NCBI RefSeq assembly: GCF_019400985.1
Contig: NZ_WTFF01000016.1
Location: 1-49,600 of the forward strand
Direction of reading: 5' to 3'
From: Streptomyces bambusae
Lineage (GTDB): Bacteria; Actinomycetota; Actinomycetes; Streptomycetales; Streptomycetaceae
Length of the DNA: 49,600 bases
This document shows, in pieces, positions 1-7,893 of this stretch; position 1 is the first letter of the stretch; each line of letters begins with the position of its first letter. The notes below the pieces were generated by a model. It was not told the origin of the DNA, ran no database searches, and saw only the letters and a list, made by a program, of their open reading frames with translations. A program made the translations under genes and the position numbers.

Positions 1-2
1 CC

Positions 3-179
3 CCGGCAGTCCTGGGTGCTCCGGCCGTCGTGGGCGCGCCCGCCGTCCCGGGAGCCCCTGCCGTCCTGGGGGGCCCGGCCGTCCTCGGTGCCCCGACCGT
101 CCTGGGAGCCCCGGCCGCACTGGGGGCACCGGCCGCGCTGGGAGCCCCGGCCGCGGTGGGGGCACCGGCTGCCGTGGGG
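3..179 (+). repeat. In-frame tandem hexapeptide repeat (GAPAxL/V type) at the N-terminus of the S9 peptidase
   Basis: About ten consecutive 18-bp units read G-A-P-A/T-V/A-L/V/P, with the DNA core cctgggngccccggccg. The array starts before base 3 and ends near 179. It is low-complexity coding sequence placed ahead of the propeller domain. It may be a flexible linker, or an artefact of slippage in GC-rich DNA. Confidence 0.75.
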
Positions 180-1709
180 CCCCCGCTCGTCCTGGAAGCT
201 CCCCCCGCCGCAGGGGCGGCCAAGGACGAAGGACTGGCCGCCTACCTCATCGACCCGGACGGCGCCCGGGCCCCCGTCATGCTCTTCCGCGAAGCGGGCG
301 CGGCCTCCCTGCGCGTGTGCGACATCGGCGCCGACGGCCGGTTCGCGCTGCTGCGGCGCGGACCGCGCGGCCGCCGCGAGGCCCTCCTGCTGGACACGGT
401 CTCGGGCCGCGTCACCTTCCGCCTCCCGGTCGCCGACGGCGACCCCTGGATCGGCCGGCTCTCCGCCGACTCGCGGGTCCTGTGGCTGCGCAGCGACGCG
501 GACCGCGAATTCGCCGCCCTCTTCAGGGCCCGCCTGGACGAGGACGGCGCGCTGCAGGAGCTGTCCGTGGCCGCGGAGCGCGAGGAGGACCCCCTCGACC
601 TGCTGAGCCTTCCCGACCACGGCCGGTGGGCCCTGCTGGCCTGGAACGTGCACGGTGCGAGCGAGCTGGAGAGCGTCGGCCTGCCGGCCACCGACTCCGA
701 CGGCGGGGTCGGACCGCGCAGCCGGTCCACGCTGCCGCACGAGGTGGTCACCCGCATGGCCCCCGTGCGCCGCGGCGGACTCTTCGCGGCCCTGGCCGGC
801 TCCCGCCGCAGGCCCGGCATCTGGGACCTCACCGGCGGCGGCTTCGCGCCAGAGCGCACCGGCTGGTCGGCGAGCGACGAGGAGGCGCGGCCGCCCGGCC
901 GGCCCCCCGTACGCCCCGTTCCCCTGCGCTGTCGCGCCCGGGACGGGCTGCGGCTCGGCGGCTGGTACTACCGGGCACCGGAACGCGACCCCGGCCGGCC
1001 GGCCGCCTGCGTGATCCACCTCCACGGCGGCCCGGAGGAGCAGGAGCGGCCCGTGTTCAGCCCGCTCTACCACGAACTCCTCGGCCGCGGCCTGGACGTG
1101 TTCGCCCCGGACGTGCGCGGCTCGTCGGGCTGGGGGAGGTCCTTCGTGGACGCCGACCTCGGCACGGGCCGCTTCGCGGCCATCGACGACGTCGCGGACT
1201 GCGCCGCCCACGTCGTCACGCTCGGCTACGCCGACCCGCTGCGGCTGGCGGTCATGGGCCGCTCGTACGGCGGCTACCTCACCATGGCCTCGCTGGTCTG
1301 GCACCCGGACCTCTTCCGTACCGGCGTCGCCGTCTGCGGCATGTCGGACTTCGCCACCTTCTTCGCCGGCACCGAGCCGTGGATCGCCCAGTCGGCCGCC
1401 GCCAAGTACGGCCATCCCGAGCGCGACCGGGAACTGCTGCACGCCCTGTCCCCGATGAGCCGCATCGACCGGCTGCGCGCCCCCGTGCTGGCCGTCCACG
1501 GCGAGCACGACACCAACGTGCCCCCGACGGAGTCGGAGCAGTTCGTCCGGGCCGCACGGGAGCGCGGCGTGCCGGCGGAGCTGCTGACGCTGCGCGACGA
1601 GGGCCACGAGTTCCTGCGGGCGGACAACCGCCGCCTCTACCGGAGGGCGGCCGCCGACTGGCTGGAGCAGTACCTCGTCCCCGACACGGCCGCGCAGCCC
1701 CGCCAGTGA
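3..1709 (+). CDS. S9 prolyl-oligopeptidase family serine peptidase (5' partial)
   Basis: The C-terminal half is a peptidase S9 alpha/beta-hydrolase domain. Counting from the GTG at 30, the nucleophile is Ser412 in GRSYGG, the acid is Asp494 in GEHDTNVP and the base is His526 in DEGHEF; the HGGP loop near 333 is the oxyanion side. Residues 65-290 look like the degenerate beta-propeller that gates substrates in this family. The frame is open to the left edge of the window, and the N-terminal Ala-Pro-Gly repeat runs off that edge, so the true start lies outside. It probably hydrolyses short peptides in the cytoplasm; no signal peptide can be judged. It converges on the VOC gene at 1757. The family call is firm; substrate is unknown. 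Confidence 0.9.
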   Translation, partial: PAVLGAPAVVGAPAVPGAPAVLGGPAVLGAPTVLGAPAALGAPAALGAPAAVGAPAAVGPPLVLEAPPAAGAAKDEGLAAYLIDPDGARAPVMLFREAGAASLRVCDIGADGRFALLRRGPRGRREALLLDTVSGRVTFRLPVADGDPWIGRLSADSRVLWLRSDADREFAALFRARLDEDGALQELSVAAEREEDPLDLLSLPDHGRWALLAWNVHGASELESVGLPATDSDGGVGPRSRSTLPHEVVTRMAPVRRGGLFAALAGSRRRPGIWDLTGGGFAPERTGWSASDEEARPPGRPPVRPVPLRCRARDGLRLGGWYYRAPERDPGRPAACVIHLHGGPEEQERPVFSPLYHELLGRGLDVFAPDVRGSSGWGRSFVDADLGTGRFAAIDDVADCAAHVVTLGYADPLRLAVMGRSYGGYLTMASLVWHPDLFRTGVAVCGMSDFATFFAGTEPWIAQSAAAKYGHPERDRELLHALSPMSRIDRLRAPVLAVHGEHDTNVPPTESEQFVRAARERGVPAELLTLRDEGHEFLRADNRRLYRRAAADWLEQYLVPDTAAQPRQ

Positions 1710-1756
1710 CGGCCGGTCCGCCGAACCGACGGACGCCGCGCTGCCGCCCGGCGAGG

Positions 1757-2218
1757 TCAGTCCAGGCAGAACTCGTTGCCCTCGGGATCGGTCATGACGA
1801 TGAAGCCCGTGCTCATTGGGGGAGCGGGCTCGTGGCGGCGCACCCGGGTCGCGCCGAGTGCGACGAGCCGGTCGCACTCGGCCTCCAGCGCCGCCATCCG
1901 CTCCGCTCCCTGGAGCCCGGGTGCCGCCCGGACGTCGAGGTGGACCCGGTTCTTGGCGACCTTGTCCTCGGGCACCTGCTGGAAGAAGAGCCGTGGGCCG
2001 TGCCCTTCCGGGTCCTCGATGGCCGCCCGCGAGTTGTGCTCCTCCTCCGGTACGCCGATCCGCGTGAGGAAGTCGTCCCACGCGGCCAGCGGGTCCGCGT
2101 TCTCGGGCACGTCGACCCCGGGCGGGCCGGGGTGGACGTAGCCCAGTACGTCGCGCCAGAAGGACGACAGCGCTCGCGGGTCGTGGGCGTCGAAGGTGAT
2201 CTGGACGTGGCGGCTCAT
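1757..2218 (-). CDS. VOC family (glyoxalase/bleomycin-resistance-like) protein
   Basis: A 153-aa protein with the single-domain vicinal-oxygen-chelate pattern: an N-terminal strand with FDAHDPRALSSFW, the helix typical of glyoxalase-like domains, and a C-terminal MTDPEGNEFCLD strand carrying the usual Asp-Pro-Glu-Gly-Asn-Glu-Phe signature with its metal-ligand Glu. The family includes dioxygenases, glyoxalases and antibiotic-binding proteins. Nothing in the neighbourhood points to a substrate. It lies between a convergent S9 peptidase and a lipoprotein gene on the same strand. It is likely cytoplasmic. Confidence 0.85.
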   Translation of the reverse strand: MSRHVQITFDAHDPRALSSFWRDVLGYVHPGPPGVDVPENADPLAAWDDFLTRIGVPEEEHNSRAAIEDPEGHGPRLFFQQVPEDKVAKNRVHLDVRAAPGLQGAERMAALEAECDRLVALGATRVRRHEPAPPMSTGFIVMTDPEGNEFCLD

Positions 2219-2273
2219 CGGTTGCTCCGTTCAGGATGACGTCCGGGTACGGGGCGTCGCAGTACGGCCGTGC

Positions 2274-2834
2274 CTAGCTGCCCGTGCAGCTCATGCGGGA
2301 GCCGTCGGGGGTGGCCTCGGCGGACAATATGTACCAGGTCCGGGGCCCCGTTCCGTCGGCTCCCGGCCCCGGGTCCACCCCGTAGAACTCACGCAGTTGT
2401 CGCGGTGACGGGAAGCCGAGCGTGACGCTCGGCTGCGTGGCGGACTCGAAGCAGAAGACGGCGCGCCGGCCGTCCGGCCCCAGGTCGAGATCGTCCACCG
2501 GTCGCCATCCCGCTGCCGGCGCCTGCCGGCCGTAGTACTCCAGCACCTCCGTGCGGCTCCCCTCGTACGCGTACAGCCGCCCCGCCTGCAACCAGGCGCC
2601 GGCGGTGTCGTCGACGCAGTGGGCCCCGAGCGCCTCCCCACCGTCGACGGGCGTGGCCCGCGGCGGGCGCACGTCCAGAATGGGCAGTTGCGCCAGCTCG
2701 GTCACGGCCGCTTCGGTGCCTTCGCAGCTCTCGGCCAGGGAGAGGAGGGAGCAGCCGCTCAGCGTGGTCCCGACGAGCAGGACCGCACAGAACAGCGGAA
2801 GTCGAGGCATGTTCATGGCGGAAGTATGAGCCAC
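2274..2834 (-). CDS. Putative secreted lipoprotein, unknown function
   Basis: The N-terminus has a basic/polar start, the hydrophobic run LPLFCAVLLVGTTL and the lipobox LSGC, so the mature protein is probably a lipid-anchored surface protein of about 155 aa. Two later Cys residues could form a disulfide. I recognise no enzyme motif. The GTG at 2834 has GGAGG about 13 bases upstream; in-frame ATGs at 2816 and 2810 would give a more usual signal-peptide length, so the start is uncertain. Divergence in frame 1 is not seen; the gene is transcribed toward the VOC gene, 55 bp away. Confidence 0.7.
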   Translation of the reverse strand: MAHTSAMNMPRLPLFCAVLLVGTTLSGCSLLSLAESCEGTEAAVTELAQLPILDVRPPRATPVDGGEALGAHCVDDTAGAWLQAGRLYAYEGSRTEVLEYYGRQAPAAGWRPVDDLDLGPDGRRAVFCFESATQPSVTLGFPSPRQLREFYGVDPGPGADGTGPRTWYILSAEATPDGSRMSCTGS

Positions 2835-2939
2835 CGCCCCCGTACGTCCTCCAGGGCCGGCCGCCCGCGCGCGCCTTCGGGCCGGCCGCGGCCGCCGAGG
2901 TCAACGGGATCCTGCGGCCCTGAGGGCGTGTCCGGTGGT

Positions 2940-3629
2940 TCAGGCGGCCGGTTCGAGGCGGACGCAGCACCGCCCGGGCTCGGGTGCCAGGCGTGCCACG
3001 AGGCGGTCCTCGCCGAGCCCGGCGAGGACGCCTTCGAGCAGGTGGAGGTTCATCCCGCACACGGTCCGGGTGTGCTGCCGGGCCAGGGCATGGAAGGGGC
3101 AGTTCGCCAGCGCGATGGCCCCGTCCTCACGCCGGGGCTCGAAGCCGCCGCGCTCCAGCACCTCGAAGATTCCTGCCGTGGCCTGCCTGCCCAGCTGTTG
3201 GCCCCGTTCCTCGGCCTTGCGGTGCAGCACGGCGGCGACCGGCTCCCCGGTCTCCCCGGCTTCCTCGACGGCCTGCGCGAGCAGCCCGGCGGCCAGCTCG
3301 TAGCGCCGGTCGGGCAGGCTGACCGCGATGTCCCTGGCCGCGCGCCGGTAGAGCTTGGCCGGCCGGCCGGCCCCCGGTCCCGTGCGTCCGGTGCGCCGCT
3401 CGTAGACGACGTCGAGCAGCGATTCCTCGGCGAGGCGGTCCAAGTGGAACGCGGCGGTCTGCCGCGCCAGGCCGAGTGCCTCGGCGGCCTCGTCCCGGCT
3501 GACGGGCTCCGGCTGGCGGGCCACGTGGGCGTAGAGCCGCCAGCGCGTCGGCTCGTCGAGTGCCGCAACGGCGGAGACGTCCGCGCGCAAGGCGTCCTGT
3601 TCCCGTGACGGGTCCTTCGACTGGTCCAC
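2940..3629 (-). CDS. ArsR/SufR-like winged-helix regulator with a C-terminal cysteine cluster
   Basis: A 229-aa regulator. Residues about 20-75 form a winged helix (ALDEPTRWRLYAHV, then EAAEALGLARQTAAFHLDRL as recognition region). The C-terminal half carries NCPFH, VCGMN and RCC, spaced like the cysteines that hold an Fe-S cluster in SufR-type repressors. I infer that it senses iron, redox or oxygen through a metal cluster; this is not proven by sequence. It is divergent from the DoxX gene at 3719 with an 89-bp intergenic region, so autoregulation and control of doxX are likely. Start chosen at ATG 3629, just after the divergent promoter region. Confidence 0.8.
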   Translation of the reverse strand: MDQSKDPSREQDALRADVSAVAALDEPTRWRLYAHVARQPEPVSRDEAAEALGLARQTAAFHLDRLAEESLLDVVYERRTGRTGPGAGRPAKLYRRAARDIAVSLPDRRYELAAGLLAQAVEEAGETGEPVAAVLHRKAEERGQQLGRQATAGIFEVLERGGFEPRREDGAIALANCPFHALARQHTRTVCGMNLHLLEGVLAGLGEDRLVARLAPEPGRCCVRLEPAA

Positions 3630-3654
3630 GGGCCCAGTGTAAAACCAACGACTC

Positions 3655-3716
3655 TTGACGAAAGACGCCGACCGGAGTTTCTATTGTCAATGAACCCTAT
3701 TTTTAGAAGGAGGGTG
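3655..3716 (+). promoter_or_regulatory. Putative promoter and strong RBS for the DoxX gene
   Basis: TTGACG at 3655-3660 is a good -35 hexamer. A weak -10 (TTCTAT, 3679-3684) follows at 18-bp spacing. AGAAGGAGGG ends 4-5 bases before the ATG at 3719 and is a strong Shine-Dalgarno. The divergent regulator starts at 3629, so its binding site is expected here. I see no clean palindrome. Confidence 0.5.
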
Positions 3717-3718
3717 TC

Positions 3719-4171
3719 ATGGCGACCACACCCGCCCCCGCTCCCGCCCCCGCCACCCGCGGACGCGTCGGGCTCTCCGACCCGGGACGCCAGGCGTTCC
3801 TGATCCTGCGGACCGGCTTCACGGTGGCCCCGATCCTGTTCGGCCTCGACAAGTTCGCCAACCTGCTCGTCGACTGGCCGACCTACCTCGCGCCTTGGAT
3901 CGACGACATCGTCCCCGGCAGCGCCCAGTCCGCCATGTACGTGGTCGGCGTGATCGAGATCGTCGCCGGCATCGTCGTGGCCCTTGCCCCGCGCTTCGGC
4001 GGCTGGCTCGTGGCCGGCTGGCTCGCGGGCATCATCGTCAACCTGCTGACCGTCCCCGGCTACTACGACATCGCACTGCGCGACTTCGGCCTCCTCCTCG
4101 GCGCCGTCGCCCTGGCCCGACTCGCCCAGCACTACCACGACGAAGACGCCTCCGAGGCGGTGCGCGGCTGA
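3719..4171 (+). CDS. DoxX family integral membrane protein
   Basis: A 150-aa protein with an Ala-Pro-rich N-terminus followed by four hydrophobic segments (about 32-50, 71-90, 95-112, 118-134). The first contains the DoxX-typical LRTGFTVAPILFGLDKF. DoxX proteins sit in the cytoplasmic membrane; some are linked to thiosulfate/quinone chemistry or to oxidative-stress complexes, but biochemical roles are mostly open. The divergent SufR-like regulator suggests expression in response to redox or iron state. The strong RBS fixes the start. Confidence 0.88.
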   Translation: MATTPAPAPAPATRGRVGLSDPGRQAFLILRTGFTVAPILFGLDKFANLLVDWPTYLAPWIDDIVPGSAQSAMYVVGVIEIVAGIVVALAPRFGGWLVAGWLAGIIVNLLTVPGYYDIALRDFGLLLGAVALARLAQHYHDEDASEAVRG

Positions 4172-4205
4172 TCCCGGAAACCTGGCGCAGGTGCACCCCG
4201 CAGTG

Positions 4206-4243
4206 CTAACTTGAACGCGTTCAGTTGAACGCGTTCAAGTTAG
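4206..4243. promoter_or_regulatory. 38-bp near-perfect palindrome built from two GAACGCGTTC units (operator)
   Basis: CTAACTTGAACGCGTTCA (4206-4223) is followed by GT and its exact reverse complement (4226-4243). Each arm also contains its own 10-bp palindrome GAACGCGTTC. It ends 12 bases before the GTG at 4256, overlapping where the promoter or leader must be. This is the pattern of a site bound by two dimers of a TetR-like repressor. No regulator gene adjoins it. Confidence 0.75.
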
Positions 4244-4255
4244 GGGAGGGGCAAG

Positions 4256-4639
4256 GTGGAGGAAGGCCGGAGAGTTTCCACTCTGCAGTGGGCGTTGATG
4301 GTGTCGGCGGTCGTGGCGGCAGGGGTCGCGACGGCCCTGGGGTTGGTACTCGCCCCGTTACTGGGCGGGTTCTTCCTGTTCACCGCGTTGGTGACCATCA
4401 CACCGCTGCCGATGCGGGAGAATCCGAAGGCGTGTACGCGAACCTGTTTCGCCATCGGGCTCTGCCTGCTGGCCTGGGCGCTGATCGGCACGATCATCGG
4501 CATGTTCGTCTTCCTGCCGGCGGCCCTGCTGATGCTGGTCGCGCCTTTCGCGGACCGCGACAACCGACCCGGCGCCTGGTTCACGGCGCTCACGCCCGTC
4601 GCGGTCGCGGCACTCGTCGCGCTGATCGTCCTTCCTTAG
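4256..4639 (+). CDS. Small four-helix membrane protein, unknown function
   Basis: A 127-aa protein, mostly hydrophobic, with four likely membrane segments (about 11-30, 33-50, 63-90 and 106-126). A short loop between helices two and three contains two Cys (CTRTC). No known motif is visible. The GTG start has GGGGAGGGG 6 bases upstream and lies directly behind the palindromic operator at 4206, so the gene is probably tightly repressed until a ligand is present. That makes a transport-accessory or stress role possible, but this is inference only. Confidence 0.7.
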   Translation: MEEGRRVSTLQWALMVSAVVAAGVATALGLVLAPLLGGFFLFTALVTITPLPMRENPKACTRTCFAIGLCLLAWALIGTIIGMFVFLPAALLMLVAPFADRDNRPGAWFTALTPVAVAALVALIVLP

Positions 4640-4727
4640 GACGCGGAGAGCGAAACACCCCCAGCTTCCGCCGCCGACCGGGACCGGTACGAAGACAGCG
4701 GCCGGTGGTGAGGCCTCGCCCTCGCCG

Positions 4728-5234
4728 TCATAGCGCACGCTGGTAACGGAGTTCAGGGAGTGTGATGCCGTCGTAGACGTCGTTCTGGGTCGTGCCGTCG
4801 GCCTGGTAGCCGGCTCGTTCGTAGAAGCGTCGGGCACGTCGGTTGTCGCTGAGGACCCACAACACCGACGTCCCGAAACCCTGCCCCTTCATACGGGCAT
4901 GAGCCTCGCCGAGCAGCAGCCGGCCGACGCCCTGCCCGATCAGCTCGGGCAGAACGTACAGGGCGTAGACCTCGCCGACCCGTTCCGCGCCCGGGGTCCC
5001 AGGTCCGTAGCAGATCCACCCGACGGGGCCGTGGTCGCCGGATGCCACGAGGTCCGTCGACCGTCGGCCGGACCGGAAGAACCGCTGCCGTCGCTGATCG
5101 GCGTCGTCCTCGACCGTCATCGCGTCCAGGTAGGTCCCGGGAACGATACCCGCGTACGCCGCCTGCCAACCTCGGACACGGATCGTCGAGACGGCCTCGA
5201 TGTCCGCCTCACTCATCTCCCGTACGTGCGTCAT
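4728..5234 (-). CDS. GNAT family N-acetyltransferase
   Basis: A 168-aa single-domain GNAT protein. Motif A is at about 92-112, with VLPELIGQGVGRLLL (the Q-x-x-G-x-G/A acetyl-CoA pyrophosphate loop), and motif B is NRRARRFYERAGYQ near the C-terminus. The N-terminal MSEADIEAVSTIRVRGWQAAY is typical of Rim-like amino- or small-molecule acetyltransferases. It transfers acetyl from acetyl-CoA to an unknown amine. AGGGTGG lies upstream of the ATG. A hairpin separates it from the substrate-binding protein gene upstream on the same strand. Confidence 0.9.
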   Translation of the reverse strand: MTHVREMSEADIEAVSTIRVRGWQAAYAGIVPGTYLDAMTVEDDADQRRQRFFRSGRRSTDLVASGDHGPVGWICYGPGTPGAERVGEVYALYVLPELIGQGVGRLLLGEAHARMKGQGFGTSVLWVLSDNRRARRFYERAGYQADGTTQNDVYDGITLPELRYQRAL

Positions 5235-5261
5235 CGCGCCACCCTAGGCGAGCAGGCGGCT

Positions 5262-5294
5262 CCGGGCGTACGGGGTTTTTCCCGCAACGCCCGG
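5262..5294 (-). terminator. Strong hairpin between the substrate-binding protein gene and the GNAT gene
   Basis: CCGGGCGT (5262-5269) pairs with ACGCCCGG (5287-5294), and inside it CGGG pairs with CCCG around a loop rich in T (A on the minus strand). It begins 6 bases beyond the stop at 5300. There is no clear U-tract, as is usual for Streptomyces terminators. Confidence 0.6.
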
Positions 5295-5299
5295 CGGGC

Positions 5300-6487
5300 T
5301 CAGCCGGTGTGAAGGACGCGGAAGCGATCGGGAGCCGCCGGGTCCCGGTCGACGACCTGGATCGGCGCCCCGGCCCATTGCCACACGCCGATGCCCGGCG
5401 TGCGGGAGAACCGGATCTCCCCGCGCGTGCCCTCGACCGCGACCCGCGGCCACGATGCGGCAATGCCCGCCCGGTCCGGGTCCGCGCCGTCGGAACGCAG
5501 GGAAGTCAGGGAAGGCAGAGACCGCAGCACATCGGCGAGGACGGCGATCGTGTCGTAGCCCTCGAAGGCGACGAAGGACGGCGCTTCGGCCAGCCGCTCG
5601 CGCAGTGCCGTCCCGACGCGTGCACCGAGTGGACCGAGGCGCTCGGGCAGATAGCGCAGGAACGGTATCGCGGCGCCGTCGTCGCCCAGCAGCGCCGCCC
5701 ATTCGGCGAACTCCGGCTGTCCGGCCGGAGCACCGATCACGACCTCGGCGAGGCGCCGGTCGCCGCGGACGGACCGGACGATCGGCACTGCCGGTTCCGG
5801 GTGGCCGACCAGCAGGAGGAGGACCGTCGCACGACGGGCGACGAGTTCGTTGCACACGGCCGCAGCGGTGAGCGTGCCCATGTCGAGCTCGACGACGGTC
5901 GCGCCGCGTGCAGCGAGGCGGTCCCGCAGGATGCGGGTCCCGGACGCCCAGTAGACACTCGGCTCGGCTGCTACGGCGATGCGACGGTGGCCCGCGCCGA
6001 GGAGGAAGTCCGCGTAGATCTGCCAGCCGCGGGACTGCGGCGGGGCGAGGCGCGCGACCCGTTCCGTCGGCTTCTCGGTGAGCGTGTCGAGAACCGCTGA
6101 CGACACGAGGAACGGCAGGCCCAGGGCGTCGGCCCGGGTGGCGGCGGCGCGGGCGACGACGCTGTGGAACTCCCCGGCCAGCGCGGCCACGCCGAGGCGG
6201 GCCAGTTCGTCCACCGCCGCAGCGGCCCGCTGCGGATCGGCCGCGGTGTCGCGGACCACCAGCTCCAGCGGTCTTCCGGCGATCCCACCGGCGTCGTTGA
6301 CCTCGTGAGCCGCCAACTCGAGCCCGGCGAGCAGGTGCCGGCCCGCCTCGGCCCAGCCGGGCCGACTCAGCGGAGCGAGGGCGCCGATCCGGACGGACGG
6401 TCCGTCAGTCCGATCCGCTCCGATCGGGGAGTGCGCCGTCGTCTCGTCCCGCCGTGGCGGGCGTGCCTGGATGACCATGCCGGACAT
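5300..6487 (-). CDS. Type-1 periplasmic-binding-fold protein (branched-chain amino-acid ABC substrate-binding-like)
   Basis: The core begins at VRIGALAPLSRPGWAEAG and continues with GLELAAHEVNDAGGIAGRPLELVVRDT, the opening of Leu/Ile/Val-binding (LivJ/ANF receptor) domains; FEGYDTIAVLADVLRS is the conserved late helix. I see no lipobox or Sec signal in front of the domain and no permease or ATPase beside it, so it may be a cytoplasmic sensor rather than a transport protein. I prefer the ATG at 6487. An in-frame ATG at 6586 would place the start inside the IS605 right end (6524-6551), so the insertion has probably replaced the native promoter. Confidence 0.75.
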   Translation of the reverse strand: MSGMVIQARPPRRDETTAHSPIGADRTDGPSVRIGALAPLSRPGWAEAGRHLLAGLELAAHEVNDAGGIAGRPLELVVRDTAADPQRAAAAVDELARLGVAALAGEFHSVVARAAATRADALGLPFLVSSAVLDTLTEKPTERVARLAPPQSRGWQIYADFLLGAGHRRIAVAAEPSVYWASGTRILRDRLAARGATVVELDMGTLTAAAVCNELVARRATVLLLLVGHPEPAVPIVRSVRGDRRLAEVVIGAPAGQPEFAEWAALLGDDGAAIPFLRYLPERLGPLGARVGTALRERLAEAPSFVAFEGYDTIAVLADVLRSLPSLTSLRSDGADPDRAGIAASWPRVAVEGTRGEIRFSRTPGIGVWQWAGAPIQVVDRDPAAPDRFRVLHTG

Positions 6488-6523
6488 TGCATCCACCACC
6501 GTCGACGACAGGCAACCGATTAT

Positions 6524-6720
6524 GTCAACTTCTCGGCCCTGAAGGACCGAGCTTGTCACCCGATCCGCGAGAGGCCGTGATTGCAAGTGGAGCGCGACTG
6601 GCTGCCGCGTGGTCCCCTGCGTCCGGAACTAGCTTGCGCTGGTTCTGGGGCGGTTGACTGCGCCCCGCTTCCACACAGCATCGGCCCGGTGGGCGATGTT
6701 GCGGGAGCCGTTGTGGTCCG
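6524..6720 (-). ncRNA. Predicted omegaRNA (reRNA) at the 3' end of tnpB
   Basis: In this family the guide scaffold is transcribed with tnpB and covers its 3' end plus the right end of the element; the guide is the flanking DNA just beyond. Here the scaffold would end at the hairpin 6532-6551 and the guide would come from sequence leftward of about 6524, inside the leader of the substrate-binding protein gene. The 5' limit given is a guess. Confidence 0.4.
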
Positions 6721-7801
6721 CGTGCATCACGGTCCCGCAGGACCGGCAGACGAACCGGGCTTGATCCACCCGGTTGGTGCGGTGGGTGTGCCAGCACTCG
6801 GAGCACTGGCGGGAGGTGTTGCGGGGGTCCACGTGGACCACGGGCACACCCGCCCGCTGTGCTTTGTAGGCGATGAACGCGCCGAGCTGGGCGAAGGCCC
6901 AGGAGTGCAGTCGTGCCCGCTGGTCTTTCCTGGCCGTGACCCTCTGCCGGATGCCGGACAGGTCTTCCAGTCCGATCCCCCGGGAGGTGCGTTCAGCGGT
7001 GGCGACGATTCGCTTGGCGATGATGTGGTTGGTGTTCGCCGCGTGCCGGGCTTCCCGGCGGCGGATGCGCTTCAAGACCCGCTTGGCGGACTTGGTGCGC
7101 TTCTTCTGGAGCTTGGCCCGCAGGTCACGGTCCCGCTTGCGGTAGCGGTTTAGGCCGCGTCCGGCGAGGACTTCTCCGTCGCTGGTGGTGGCGATGTTGA
7201 CGATGCCGAGGTCCACGCCGAGGAACCCGGTGGGCTCGGACAGGGGCGGCTCGGGGATGTCGATGGTGGCGACCAGGAAGAACATGCCGTCGCGCATCAC
7301 CAGATCGGATTCGCCCTTGCGGGACGCCAGCAGCTTCAGTGCCTGCGGGGAGCAGACGAACGGGATGCCCTTCAGGCGTCCGGCCACGGTCCAGATCGAC
7401 ACAGTCCGGGCGTCCAGGTTCCACGTCAGGATGCGGTCGTCGTACGGCTGCGCCGAATCCTCGCGGAAGACGACCGGCTTGGACTCCGCCCGGACCCGGC
7501 GCTTGGCGCCTTCCCGGCCGAGGTTCCCGGCCTTGATGTTCGCCTTCAGCGTGGCGTACGCGTCGCACACCTTCTTCACCACCCGCACCGCCGGCTGGGC
7601 CCCGAGGTCGAAGTCGGCCTTGATGCGGTGGTAGACGGCCTCTTGCAGCACGTTGCGCCGCTTGAGGTCTCGGGTGAACGCCACCTCCGAGGCCGCGTTC
7701 GCGGCCCGGTTGCAGGCACGCAGAGTCGCTGCCAGTGCGTCCGCGTCATGAGCGGACGCAGGCAACAACTTCACCTGCACGACAATCTTCACGCAGAACA
7801 C
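6629..7801 (-). CDS. tnpB: TnpB RNA-guided DNA endonuclease (IS605 OrfB)
   Basis: A 390-aa protein with all the TnpB hallmarks. Its N-terminal helical/oligonucleotide-binding part begins VKIVVQVKLLP. The split RuvC domain has Asp197 in GVDLGI, Glu279 in GLEDL and Asp362 in ADHNGSRN. A zinc ribbon carries C333/C336 and C352/C355. All catalytic residues are intact, so it should be active: TnpB uses an element-derived guide RNA to cut the donor joint and keep the transposon. Length is normal for the family. The GTG at 7801 or the GTG three codons later may be the start. It stands alone without tnpA. Confidence 0.95.
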   Translation of the reverse strand: MFCVKIVVQVKLLPASAHDADALAATLRACNRAANAASEVAFTRDLKRRNVLQEAVYHRIKADFDLGAQPAVRVVKKVCDAYATLKANIKAGNLGREGAKRRVRAESKPVVFREDSAQPYDDRILTWNLDARTVSIWTVAGRLKGIPFVCSPQALKLLASRKGESDLVMRDGMFFLVATIDIPEPPLSEPTGFLGVDLGIVNIATTSDGEVLAGRGLNRYRKRDRDLRAKLQKKRTKSAKRVLKRIRRREARHAANTNHIIAKRIVATAERTSRGIGLEDLSGIRQRVTARKDQRARLHSWAFAQLGAFIAYKAQRAGVPVVHVDPRNTSRQCSECWHTHRTNRVDQARFVCRSCGTVMHADHNGSRNIAHRADAVWKRGAVNRPRTSAS

Positions 7802-7893
7802 GCTAGTAGAGATGGTGACGGGGAATCAAGTTGAGGTACCAACAGATGCGCAGCGGACTCCGGCGCTTCGCACCTCCCACCCAAGGACCCATT

